Part shown: one piece after another, positions 52,367 to 61,444 of the stretch
Layout: the number at the start of each line of letters is the position of its first letter
Numbering within the stretch: position 1 is the first letter of the stretch
Origin: CAJBLF01 sp964495905
GTDB taxonomy: Bacteria; Patescibacteriota; Gracilibacteria; Absconditabacterales; Absconditicoccaceae
Direction of reading: 5' to 3'
Assembly (NCBI GenBank): GCA_964495905.1
Contig: CAZBWN010000074.1
Span: 7,088 to 71,087, forward strand
DNA length: 64,000 nt
Notes under the pieces: model-generated
Database searches by the model: none
What the model saw: the letters and a program-made list of their open reading frames with translations, nothing else
Told to the model about the DNA's origin: nothing
Made by a program: the position numbers and the translations under genes

Positions 52367-52450
52367 TGCCCGGAGCCGGAATCGAACCGGCACGACATTT
52401 CTATCGCAGGATTTTAAGTCCTGTGCGTCTACCAATTCCGCCATCCGGGC
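52367..52450 (-). tRNA. tRNA-Leu (anticodon UAA)
   Basis: 84 nt with a class II long variable arm. Acceptor GCCCGGA / TCCGGGC, A73, anticodon stem CAGGA/TCCTG with loop containing TAA, T-loop GGTTCGATTCC. CCA is not encoded. Confidence 0.95.
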
Positions 52451-52493
52451 AGACAGATCCGCCATTCAGGCGGAAAACAATCTAGTAGTTGTC

Positions 52494-52841
52494 TTATTTA
52501 ACTATCTCTGCGTACACTTTGTCAAATACTAATGGAAAAGCGATTGCGATATTAGAAAGGACTTTTCTGTTTACGAGGATATGTTTTTTAGTCATATTTC
52601 CCATGAAAACACTATATCTAGTTCCTTTTTCGCGGACAGCAGCAGACAATCTTTCGATTCGAAGTCTTCTGAAATCTCTCTTTTTCTCTTTTCTGCCTTT
52701 GAAAGCATGTTGTCATTGTTTAACCAATGCCAATCTTACTTGTTTGTATACTTTGCTTCTTCAAAGTCTGAATCCTTTTGCAAGTTTGATGAATTTTTTA
52801 TGTCTTCTTTGTCTTTGAAGACCGTTCGTTACTCTTACCAT
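52494..52841 (-). CDS. rplT: 50S ribosomal protein L20
   Basis: 115 aa. M-V-R-V-T-N-G at the start, R-R-H-K-K-F-I-K-L-A-K-G-F-R, R-K-E-K-K-R-D-F-R-R-L-R-I-E-R and a C-terminal N-R-K-V-L-S-N-I-A. Two TGA-Gly codons. Directly after rpmI as in the classic infC-rpmI-rplT operon. Confidence 0.95.
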
Positions 52842-52846
52842 TTGAA

Positions 52847-53047
52847 CTATTGGTTATAAGGAAATAAAGTTTTTACTTTTTTTACGTATGTCTTAGACAA
52901 TGCTTTTCCATAACAATCGCTTTTATTGTTACTTCCTTTATTGGTCAAAAGATGATTGTTACAAGCCTTTTTGAACAATACCTTTTTTGTTTTGGTGATC
53001 TTGAATCTTTTTTTTGCTCAAGAATGCGTTTTTAATCCTTTTCCCAT
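52847..53047 (-). CDS. rpmI: 50S ribosomal protein L35
   Basis: 66 aa, stop TAG. K-T-H-S-G-A-K-K-R-F-K-I-T-K-T is diagnostic; the Gly of H-S-G-A is TGA, a very clear code indicator. It starts 4 bp after the infC stop. Confidence 0.93.
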
Positions 53048-53051
53048 GATG

Positions 53052-53600
53052 TTATTTACTGAATAAAATGATACTATATCCTTGTGCTTCTTGTTTTGGG
53101 GTTTCAAATTGAGATTTCCCATATTCTGACAAGTCGCCTTTTATTCTTACAAGTTTTTCTATAGCCTTATTAGCGTATATCTTTTCTCTTCCTTTCAACT
53201 TGATGAAGAACTTCACGTTATATCTTTCTTTCAAAAATTCGATCGCTTTTTTGATTTTCATCTGGAGATCATTTTCTCCGATGGCATAATTGATTTTTAG
53301 TTCTTTGAGTACCGTAGGTCTCTGTGTTTTTCTTTTTTCTTTATCGTCCTTTCATTTCTGATACATGTATTTTCCATAATCCACCATCTTGACTGTCGAT
53401 GTCATTGTTTCTGCATCATATCTCATCTGCACTAAGTCCATACCTTGTTCTCCTGCCATTTCAAGCGCCTTTTTTCTAGGAAACGTTCATAAATTCGTTC
53501 CTGCCTCATCTAAAATGATGATATTGGGTGCCTTAATCTGTTCGTTAAGGTATACCATAAACACTCTGTCTTTATTAAATGTTTTTGGGGCTATAGCCAT
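53052..53600 (-). CDS. infC: translation initiation factor IF-3
   Basis: 182 aa. N-terminal domain with V-Y-L-N-E-Q-I-K-A-P-N-I-I-I-L-D-E and A-G-E-Q-G-M-D-L-V-Q; C-terminal domain from K-E-L-K-I-N-Y-A-I-G-E-N-D-L, ending in V-K-F-F-I-K-L-K-G-R-E. The start ATG at 53600 follows a tRNA-Glu gene on the same strand. Head of the infC-rpmI-rplT operon. Confidence 0.94.
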
Positions 53601-53629
53601 ATACTGATACAAATGTAAAAATAATGATG

Positions 53630-53703
53630 TACTCCCGGCGGGATTTGAACCCGCGATCTTCACCGTGAGAGGGTGACGTCCTAGACCACTAGACTACGAG
53701 AGC
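53630..53703 (-). tRNA. tRNA-Glu (anticodon CUC)
   Basis: 74 nt. Acceptor GCTCTCG / CGGGAGT, anticodon loop CTCTCAC giving CTC, T-loop GGTTCAAATCC. CCA not encoded. Confidence 0.9.
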
Positions 53704-53831
53704 ATAGTAATGGAGATCGCAATATACCGCCAAATTAATTAATTATCAATTACCAATTATCAATTACGAATTTGAAAGCATAGATCTATTAATTTTTTTT
53801 AATCCGTAATTCTTAATCTGTAATCATAATT

Positions 53832-53903
53832 TACCCTTGCCAAGAATCGAACTTGGATCCACAGCTTAGAAGGCTGTTGTTCTATCCATTGAACTACAAG
53901 AGC
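53832..53903 (-). tRNA. tRNA-Arg (anticodon UCU)
   Basis: 72 nt. Anticodon stem ACAGC/GCTGT with loop CTTCTAA (TCT), T-arm CAAGTTCGATTCTTG. Acceptor GCTCTTG with G-U pairs against CAAGGGT. Confidence 0.88.
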
Positions 53904-53924
53904 ATAAAAAATAAGTTTTTAACT

Positions 53925-54007
53925 TGGGGAGAGTTGGATTTGAACCAACGTAGCCGTGAGGCGTCAGATTTACAGTCTGATGCAATTGACCGCTCTGCCA
54001 TCTCCCC
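53925..54007 (-). tRNA. tRNA-Tyr (anticodon GUA)
   Basis: 83 nt class II tRNA. Acceptor GGGGAGA / TCTCCCC, A73, anticodon loop CTGTAAA (GTA), long variable arm, T-loop GGTTCAAATCC. Confidence 0.95.
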
Positions 54008-54009
54008 AA

Positions 54010-54104
54010 AACTAATAGAGAATGAATAATTAATAATTAAAAATGAAAAATGTAGGTATCTTCTTCCATCATTATTCACTTTTCATTATTCATTAATTTT
54101 TTTT
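54010..54104. repeat. AT-rich inverted repeat (AATGAATAATTAATAATT family)
   Basis: AATGAATAATTAATAATTAA on the left pairs with TTCATTATTCATTAATTTTT on the right; a close relative is at 43277-43392. Confidence 0.7.
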
Positions 54105-54106
54105 AA

Positions 54107-54183
54107 TGGTGGACCCTAAGGGAGTCGAACCCTTCGCCTCCTGCGTGCAAGGCAGGCGCTCTAGCCAAATGAGCTAAGGGCCC
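54107..54183 (-). tRNA. tRNA-Ala (anticodon UGC), CCA encoded
   Basis: Acceptor GGGCCCT / AGGGTCC, A73 and an encoded CCA (54107-54109). Anticodon stem CCTGC/GCAGG with loop CTTGCAC (TGC). Position 3-70 is C-G/T-type rather than the common G3-U70 seen elsewhere. Confidence 0.93.
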
Positions 54184-54203
54184 ATAACGATGTATGGACA
54201 CGT

Positions 54204-54458
54204 TTATTGTACTGCTGGGGCATTAGTAAGTGTTGGAAGTGCTTCTGTAGGAGAACTTGTAGGGATCAATCCAAACAAAATTAAGAATCAGATGACCATG
54301 ATAGCAAAACCAGAGATGACAAATCCATTTCTTGTTCCTCATAAATTTTTGTCAAACCACGCAATATTTCCAAAGATATCTGCTATAGAGACAGAAAAAT
54401 ATATGATAGCTCAACCCATTCATGCAACCAATAATCCGATGATAATCTGTTTTGCCAT
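54204..54458 (-). CDS. small membrane protein of unknown function
   Basis: 84 aa. Two hydrophobic helices (about 4-23 and 48-67) around a short polar loop with F-D-K-N-L-G-G-T-R-N-G; the tail is Pro/Thr/Ala-rich. Five TGA-Gly codons. It lies between tRNA-Ala and the UGA-decoding tRNA-Gly on the same strand and starts 23 bp after the latter. Not clearly SecG or SecE. Confidence 0.7.
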
Positions 54459-54481
54459 AGTCTTTATTGAAGGAAGTAAGT

Positions 54482-54555
54482 AGCGGATAACGGGACTCGA
54501 ACCCGTACGAACAGAGCTGAAGTCTGCTATGCTACACCAATTACATCATATCCGC
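54482..54555 (-). tRNA. tRNA-Gly (anticodon UCA), the UGA decoder
   Basis: 74 nt canonical cloverleaf: acceptor GCGGATA / TATCCGC, discriminator U73, D-arm ATGT..GCAT with a GG pair, anticodon stem GCAGA/TCTGT and loop CTTCAGC (anticodon TCA), T-arm ACGGG/CCCGT with loop TTCGAGT. The G1-C72, C2-G71, G3-C70, U73 and C35 set is that of bacterial tRNA-Gly, not tRNA-Trp (which has A35) or tRNA-Sec (much longer). This is the tRNA that lets UGA code for glycine here. CCA not encoded. Confidence 0.93.
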
Positions 54556-54671
54556 AATTGAAACAACAAAAAAAACCTCGTGGGTAGTATATATAGATAT
54601 TTAAGATAAAATCAAGCGCTTTTAGGACTTTTCTCTCTCTATTCTTTTATATCTCAAGACAGTCAGTATTT

Positions 54672-54794
54672 TTATAATAGGATCAAGAGTTTCGGGTTTT
54701 CAACAGACGTAAAATTCCATATAGGGATCAAAAGGACATCATGTGTCGATATTTGACTATTGATGATTTTATTTTTAATGTCATTTTGACCCAT
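54672..54794 (-). CDS. possible small ORF or remnant downstream of the thioredoxin gene
   Basis: 40 codons from an ATG at 54794. The same frame runs upstream without stop into the 3' end of the thioredoxin gene (residues such as S-T-G-V-V-F-D-I-P-L-V), so this could be an overlapping gene with a non-ATG start or the end of a frame-broken one. No family recognised. Confidence 0.25.
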   Translation of the reverse strand: MGQNDIKNKIINSQISTHDVLLIPIWNFTSVENPKLLILL

Positions 54795-54814
54795 AACTAA
54801 GGGAATATCAAAGA

Positions 54815-55150
54815 CTACTCAAGTGGACAATCACTTGCCTTTGCCAAAGCAGAAAGTGTTTGTTCCCCTTCTAGATATATCGCACCCGGCATCTCCCATG
54901 TAGGAACTCATTTGAGAGCAGAACAGCGTTCAGGTTCTTTTGTGCATTCTACATAGGTGATATATTGGAAGCTTTTACCGAACGTCTCTTTTTGGTTTAG
55001 ACAATGTGAACATGTCACACTACCATACATCGTCACTCATTTTGTTGTCAGACACTGAGCGAAAGTATCTAGATTTTGTGGAGGTGTCTGTTGAGCGCAT
55101 CCTGCAAAAAATATCACAGAAAATATTCATAACAAAGCAATTTTTTTCAT
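54815..55150 (-). CDS. thioredoxin-fold lipoprotein
   Basis: 111 aa, stop TAG. Lipobox F-F-A-G-C with Cys18 after a hydrophobic signal, then an M-Y-G-S-V-T-C-S-H-C motif (C47-x-x-C50), Y-V-E-C, and a cis-Pro type G-V-P-T-W. The pattern is that of the thioredoxin domain found with VKOR-type oxidoreductases; it would act on extracytoplasmic disulfides. No VKOR gene is in view. Two or three TGA-Gly codons. Confidence 0.82.
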
Positions 55151-55463
55151 ACTACTATATATATGGGATAAAAATCGTGGCAACATGGTAATTTTTTGTC
55201 TAGGGTTTTCAACTAAAAAATAAATTTCATATATCAAATGTTAGATTTGACAAAAAGGACCCTCCAGGATATAATTAGACAGTAGATGGAAATATGGAAA
55301 CCTGCCTGCCGCAGGCAGGGATGGAGAAGTGGGGAGATTGTCATTTCGACCGAACAAAGTGAGTGGAGAAATCTTTTTAAGGGATCTCTCGATATACTCG
55401 AGATGACAAATAAAAAAAATATCATCATCTTTCAATGTTTCAACCTTTCAATGTTATTGAATT
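55151..55463. repeat. intergenic repeats, no gene
   Basis: The 313-bp gap holds the CCTGCCTGCCGCAGGCAGG palindrome (55301-55319) with its GGAAA flank, then GTCATTTCGACC...GAGAAATC and GGATCTCTCGATATACTCGAGATGAC (about 55340-55406), which form complementary arms of a REP-like element, and finally CTTTCAATG/TTTCAACC words of the TTGAAA family. No coding signal. Confidence 0.75.
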
Positions 55464-58232
55464 ATGGAAAGACCAAAAGAGCTTCAATACTATAAATTAT
55501 CCATCGAAGACGCATTGTCTGATCTTCAGACATCTTTTGAGGGTCTTGGAAAAGAAGCCGTTGGTATGAGGGAAAAGATATATGGAAAAAATACGTTGAT
55601 CTGACTCAAAAAACAACCGTTTATATTTAAATTTTTTAAGCAGTTCAAAGATATCCTTATCATATTGCTTATCGTGAGTGACGTGATATCGCTTTATCTG
55701 CAGGATTTCAAATGAGCGACAATTCTGACGTTCATCATATTGATCAATGCAATCATAGGATATATCCAAGAAGATAAAGCCGAAAGGATCATGGAATCGC
55801 TCAAAAAAATGCTCCACCCCAATGCTAAAGTCAAAAGAAATAGTACGATGATAGAAGAGCTTGCTGAAGAATTAGTGCCATGAGATATCGTATATATAGA
55901 AGAATGAGATAGTATACCCGCAGATATGAGAATCATCCAAGAGTCGGAATTTCAGACCAATGACTTTTCACTTACAGGAGAATCTAATCCGCAAAATAAA
56001 TTCACACATGAGATAGCAGGTGATGTTCTGCTTTCTGAAAGGAATAATTGCGTACGGATGGGAACAACGGTTGCAACAGGATTTGCATGGTGCGTGGTAT
56101 TTCGTACGGGTATGAATACCGAGCTCGGAAGGATAGCGAATCTAGCGGAAGAACAAGTGCCTGAAGATACGCCATTGCAGACTGAGATGAAAAACATTGC
56201 AAAAAAACTTACAATAGGAACGCTTATCCTATCTGTAATTTTGATGATTGTTGCAATCCTTGCACACTTCACTCGGAACGAGGCATTCATATTCGTCATA
56301 GGAATCTCTGCATCGATGATCCCACAAGGTTTGCCTGCACAGGTAAGCATAGCGCTTTCATTGGCCGCCGGAAGATTAGCGAAAAATAATGCACTCGTCA
56401 AACAGTTAGCATCCGTAGAAACGCTCTGATGTATAAATGTCATCTGTACAGATAAGACAGGGACACTCACAAAAAATGAGATGACAGTAAAACACATTTT
56501 ACTTGGGTTTCACATCTATGATGTGGAAGGCGATGGATACGAACCTCTAGGAAAGATTTTGAATCCAGAGACACAACGCCCTATTGATAGCACATTTATA
56601 TTCATACGAAAACATTTTTTCAATACCTTATTTCTTGCATCAAATGCAAAGATAAATCTTCCTGATGATGAACATCTTACGCGATATACGATAGGTGATC
56701 CCACAGAAGGAGCATTGGTCAGTCTTGCACAAAAAGCATGACACAACACAGAAACGCTTGGAAAGTTATATACAGAGATTCATCAATATGGATTTGATTC
56801 CGTAAGAAAAATGATGTCATCTGTCCGTATTGTCGATGAAAAAAAATATCTGTATGTGAAAGGATCTCCTTCTGCAATCATAGAAAGATGTACGCAGATC
56901 TATGATGGAAAAAAAATCAGGAAAATAACCGAAGAAGATAAAGATCAGATAGAAAAATATGTAGAAGAGAACGCAAATAATGCGATGAGGAATATCTCTT
57001 TTGCATATAAGCCATTAGAGACATATGATGCTTGAAGCAAATGGCAGGATATGGAAAAAGATCTGATATATTTGTGATGTACAAGCATCATAGATCCACC
57101 GAGAGAAGAAGTGTTTGCCGCAATCAAGTCAGCAAATGAAGCGAAGATAAAAATCATCATGATTACGGGAGATTATGAACTCACTGCCGAGGCGATAGCT
57201 AAACATATAGGATTGGAAGATGGAGAAAAACTGATTATGGTCACGGGAGAAAAACTGACCAACATGTCTGATATTCAACTTGTAGAAACATTACAGAAAC
57301 CGGTACCGATTATTTTTTCTAGGACATCCCCGGAAGATAAACTTAGGATCGTTAACTTACTGAGAAAAACACATAATATAGTCGCAGTGACGGGTGATGG
57401 AATCAATGATGCACCAGCCCTCAGGAGCGCAAATATTTGAGTAGCAATGGGAAAGATAGGGACTGATGTTGCAAAGAATGCATCAGAGATCGTATTGCTT
57501 GATGATAGTTTTCATACGCTTGTATATGCGATAAGAGAAGGAAGGATCATCTTCCAGAATCTCAAAAAAATAATATTGGCATGTATCACTTCCAATGGAG
57601 GAGAACTCTTTACAGTCTTGCCGAGTTTGTGAATGACAGCATTTTTTGGGCTACCGATGGCAATCAATCCCTTCCAGATTTTGGCCATAGATATGATCTG
57701 AGAGATGTGACCGTTGACTGCACTTGCACGAGATCCTGCACAAAAAGATCTGATGAAAAAATGACCAAGAAATGTTGCTGATCATGTAATAGACAAAACT
57801 GCAATCATAGATCTCATCATCTCTGGAGTATTGATGTGAGGTATCGCATTTACGAATTATATGCTCTATTTTCTTACTCATGGATTTACGATTTATAGTT
57901 TTAACACTACTACACCCTATTATGCGATAGCTACTTCTGTGACATATACGAGCATTTTATTCTGTCAGTTTGCAAATATACTTTCTCGTAGAGCAGGAAC
58001 AGATTCCGTATTCACTTCATATCTCCGATCAAATAAAAAATTATTATTTGCATTCTGAATTTCGATCACGTGTATCATAGTATTAATCTATGGACCGGTT
58101 ATTCATACGTATTTCGCATTCGGAACTATGAGCATTACAGACCGGTTATTTCCTATCGGTGGTGGAATGGTGTTCTTGTTGATACGTGAAATGCAAAAAT
58201 ACTACAAGAGAAGAAGGATACAAAGAAATTAA
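55464..58232 (+). CDS. P2-type cation-transporting ATPase (Ca2+ ATPase-like)
   Basis: 922 aa. N-terminal cation ATPase domain, T-G-E-S (171-174), phosphorylation motif D-K-T-G-T-L-T from Asp330, T-G-D-G-I-N-D-A-P from Thr643, and paired membrane helices with a C-terminal helical bundle. This is the P2A/P2B layout that moves Ca2+ or a similar ion. The M4 motif is P-Q-G-L-P (287-291) where pumps of this group usually have P-E-G-L-P; losing that Glu side chain may change ion choice. About 20 TGA-Gly codons. Confidence 0.9.
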
Positions 58233-58312
58233 ATTGAAAAATGGAAAGGTTGAAAAGTTGAAAGGTTAATCTTTCCACTTCTCCATCTCTCCATTTTTCC
58301 ATATTTTTTTTT
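58233..58312. repeat. dispersed TTGAAA/GGAAA inverted repeat
   Basis: GAAAAATGGAAAGGTTGAAAAG on the left and CTTTCCACTTCTCCATCTC with CATTTTTCC on the right. Lies between converging genes and may work as a terminator. Confidence 0.7.
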
Positions 58313-58313
58313 A

Positions 58314-61289
58314 TTATTCAGCTGCTCTCATAAGCATAAGCATTACATATCCTCTGATCTCTTGAAGGTCAGGAGTGGTGTTTGTAATGATGCCTGCAGC
58401 TTTCAAAGCATTGAGATGATTGAGATAATACGGTATTCATCAATTATACTGTTCACCGTAAAGTGCTCTAGAAAGCACGGTACCAAATTCAGCTCTCGTC
58501 ACTTCTCCATTTGGATTGAAGTCAGTGATTCCGACTCCCATGAGTCCAAGCTGACAAGCGAGTTTGATATAAAATTTCATTTCAGTAGATTGTTCGGCAA
58601 TATCATTGAAGCTACATGAAGCTCAAGTATTAGGTGTCTTTCCCAAAACTTTGATGGTATAGTTTACCATCATTTTTGCCATATGTGCTCTGATGAGATT
58701 TCATGTGATATTCGCTTGTTGTATGGTGTCTATCGTAGTGATGCCGATACTATATGCGTAGAGATATGCATTATTCATTTCTACAGAGAACGGTGAATTT
58801 ACGATACTTGCTGAAGTATTCAAAAGATATATAACGGGTGGAGTGGTTGTGATGGATCCTGTACTGCCCGTACTAGCACATGATTGACCTAGAACGCCTG
58901 ATTGACAACTGCCTCATGGTTTGAGTGTATATATATTATTTACACAGAGAAGATCAGGAGGTGTGCATATTAAAATAGATGTACCTCATCATCCTCATCA
59001 ACCACCGCCTCATCAACCCCCTCATGAAGCTGCTTTAGTGGTCACTACATAATTTCAAAGTATGCCACCAATAGTTAATGTTGCAGTGACTGCTGTAGAA
59101 TTAGCACTAGAAGAGGTCAATTTGACTTTTATAGTATCTCAACTATACACCGTTCATGTCGTAGAGACAAAATCTCAGGTATTATTTATCTGATAAGTAC
59201 CGCCAATAATAGTGATTTGACTACCGGTATTGATTCAAAGCAGGGTTATTTGATCAGAGGTATATTCTGTATTCAGCTCTGCACTACTCACCGCAGTAAA
59301 TATAAATGCGTCTGGCCGACTATCTCGTAGCAAAATAAAATCTCATGTCAGAGAAAAATTGGAAGTGTATCATAGCATATCAAATGCTCTCACTCTCCGA
59401 TAATAATTTTCTCACGTAAATAGATATATACTGGCTCAAGTGACATATACATTTCAAGTCGCTATCAGGGTACTCATTCCACTCGTATTGCTTATCTCAT
59501 AATAATATCAGCTCGTCCCTCATGTGTCTACAGAAGCATTCCAAAGCAGATTAACGCTTCATGAAACATTCGTTCAAGAAATCGGCGAGAGCAGAACAGG
59601 TATGCTTGGTGCAGTCGTATCAAGGATGATGCTTGCGGTATAGAGTTGAGATTGTTTAGGGATGGTATCAGAAAAAATCACGCCGACATTTTTCACTCCG
59701 TCTCAAGAGGTCAATTGAACGAGTACATCCAATCCTGTCAAAGTGATATTTCAGGTCAAGATACCTACAATTCCAGCTCAACTCATTTGATAGGTTCCTG
59801 TTTTAGAAGTGGATAATCTTATGTTTACTCATGTGATATTAGTTACGCTTCATGACAAGAAGACTATTGATCATGTCACCGTAGAAGTCAGATTATATAA
59901 AGTGGTATATGCATTTATCCTTTTTCAGCTCACGGTTGTACCACTAAGTGACGCTAGTGAATCTCATCAAGAGAGGATTGCATTTTTTATATCCAGATAA
60001 TTCAGATCCGATCTATACGACCAAGCTAACGATGCAAGCCCGGCAACATGAGGAGCTGCCATAGAGGTTCCATCCGAAAAAGCATATCCATTACCCAAAA
60101 CCGTACTATAAATATCTACTCCGGGAGCTCATACATGAATGGTTCAAGATCAATAATCCGAAAACGAAGCCAATAGATCATCATTATCGGTAGCAGCCAC
60201 CCCTATGATATTATCAAGTCATGTCCGGCAACTCGTTGTTGTAGAATAATCAGCGGGAATAAAAAAATATCCGCTAAGATGTTGCAATCCAGCATTACCT
60301 GCAGATGAGATTATCAGTCACGGAAAGTTTCTGACGGCATCATATAAAGTCTGATCGAATGCACCGTTACACGTATCGCTTGATCATCATCGGCTAGCAT
60401 TTATGATTTTGGCTCCATTGTATTTTGCGAAATCAAATCATTCCGCTATATCTTCAGTTGTGAGTTCATTTCCACTTCATGCTCTGATAGCCATAATCTT
60501 TGCATTAGGATTTACACCGACCCCCCCCGTAGCGTTATTCATCTGTGCACCGATTATCCCAGCAATATGTGTTCCATGAAAATCACTTCCATTGGGAAAA
60601 GGGTTGATATCGTTATCATAAGAATCATATCCATAGAGGCATGATCACATGCTTGCTCCTGTGGGGCTTAGGCAATTCACTCAACTCCGCATATTATTTA
60701 TCAGATCCATATGATTGTAATTCACACCATTATCTATCACAGCGACAATTGTTCATGTAATAGCTGTATTTCCATTTCAAGAAAAGATATCCATTGCTTG
60801 ATTTCGATGGATATCAGCACCACTAGTCCCTACCGTACCATTCACATTTTGTCAGGTATTTTTGAGTCACCGTAATTTACCGAAATCTGTATCATTGGGA
60901 TTGGAAATTTCTATCTGATACACAAAATTAGGCTGGACGTATTGGACGTTAGGATCAGATTCCAATTGTGTTATCTTATCTTCTACGGTTTGATTATCTT
61001 GTATTTTCAATACGGCGATATTATCACGAGACAAAATATTTTGAGCATCAAGATCATTATTTTCTTCAAATGCATTGAGTTGCAATCCACCAGAAGATTT
61101 TTTCAGATTAATCTTTTCGGTTTTGAATTTTACGATAACTTCTCCTGGGACATATTGCGTTTGAGAGAGATCATTTTCTGTTGTGGCAGATATTTGCGTA
61201 TCTATCGATTGTGCAAAGGTATATAGAAAATTGTTAGCTACAAGAGCAACAACAAAAAAAACGGTGAATATTTTTTTAAAAAATAACAT
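58314..61289 (-). CDS. surface-anchored subtilisin-like serine protease with SLH domain
   Basis: 991 aa. Signal peptide (1-27), inhibitor-I9-like propeptide (~45-130), S8 catalytic domain with Asp186 (A-V-I-D-N-G), His238 (D-F-H-G-T-H) and Ser409 (D-G-T-S-M-A-A-P-H), then beta-sandwich and Ig/FN3-like regions, a run of about 14 glycines mostly written as TGA (bases 58985-59027), a Cys-rich loop, and a C-terminal SLH-type domain (F-N-D-I-A, F-N-P-N-G-E-V-T-R-A-E-F). It would be exported and held at the cell wall or S-layer. Its last ~120 residues closely match the next gene. Confidence 0.9.
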
Positions 61290-61373
61290 ATTGTATACAA
61301 TCTAAATATAAAGGTTTTTTATATCTATAAGTATAGTAAACAATCTCTTTTTCAAGCTATAAAAATAAAAAAA

Positions 61374-61402
61374 ATCCCCGCAATTTCTTGCGAGGATTTT
61401 TT
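61374..61402 (-). terminator. intrinsic terminator of the 61445 gene
   Basis: ATCCCCGCAA (61374-61383) / TTGCGAGGAT (61388-61397) with one mismatch; A-run on the left and T-run on the right, so on the minus strand the stem runs into T8. Confidence 0.8.
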
Positions 61403-61444
61403 TTATTTAATTTTTCCATTCTTCAATATTTCCACTTTTCAATT

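Noticed and set aside
54482..54555. tRNA with UCA anticodon as selenocysteine or tryptophan tRNA
   Set aside because: Normal 74-nt size and 7-bp acceptor exclude tRNA-Sec, and the acceptor/discriminator set and the conserved-Gly positions of TGA exclude Trp.
55952..56497. 181-codon minus-strand frame
   Set aside because: Lies opposite the P-type ATPase core motifs; antisense shadow.
57581..57781. 66-codon plus-strand frame
   Set aside because: Overlaps the P-type ATPase in a different frame; the ATPase frame continues through with TGA = Gly.
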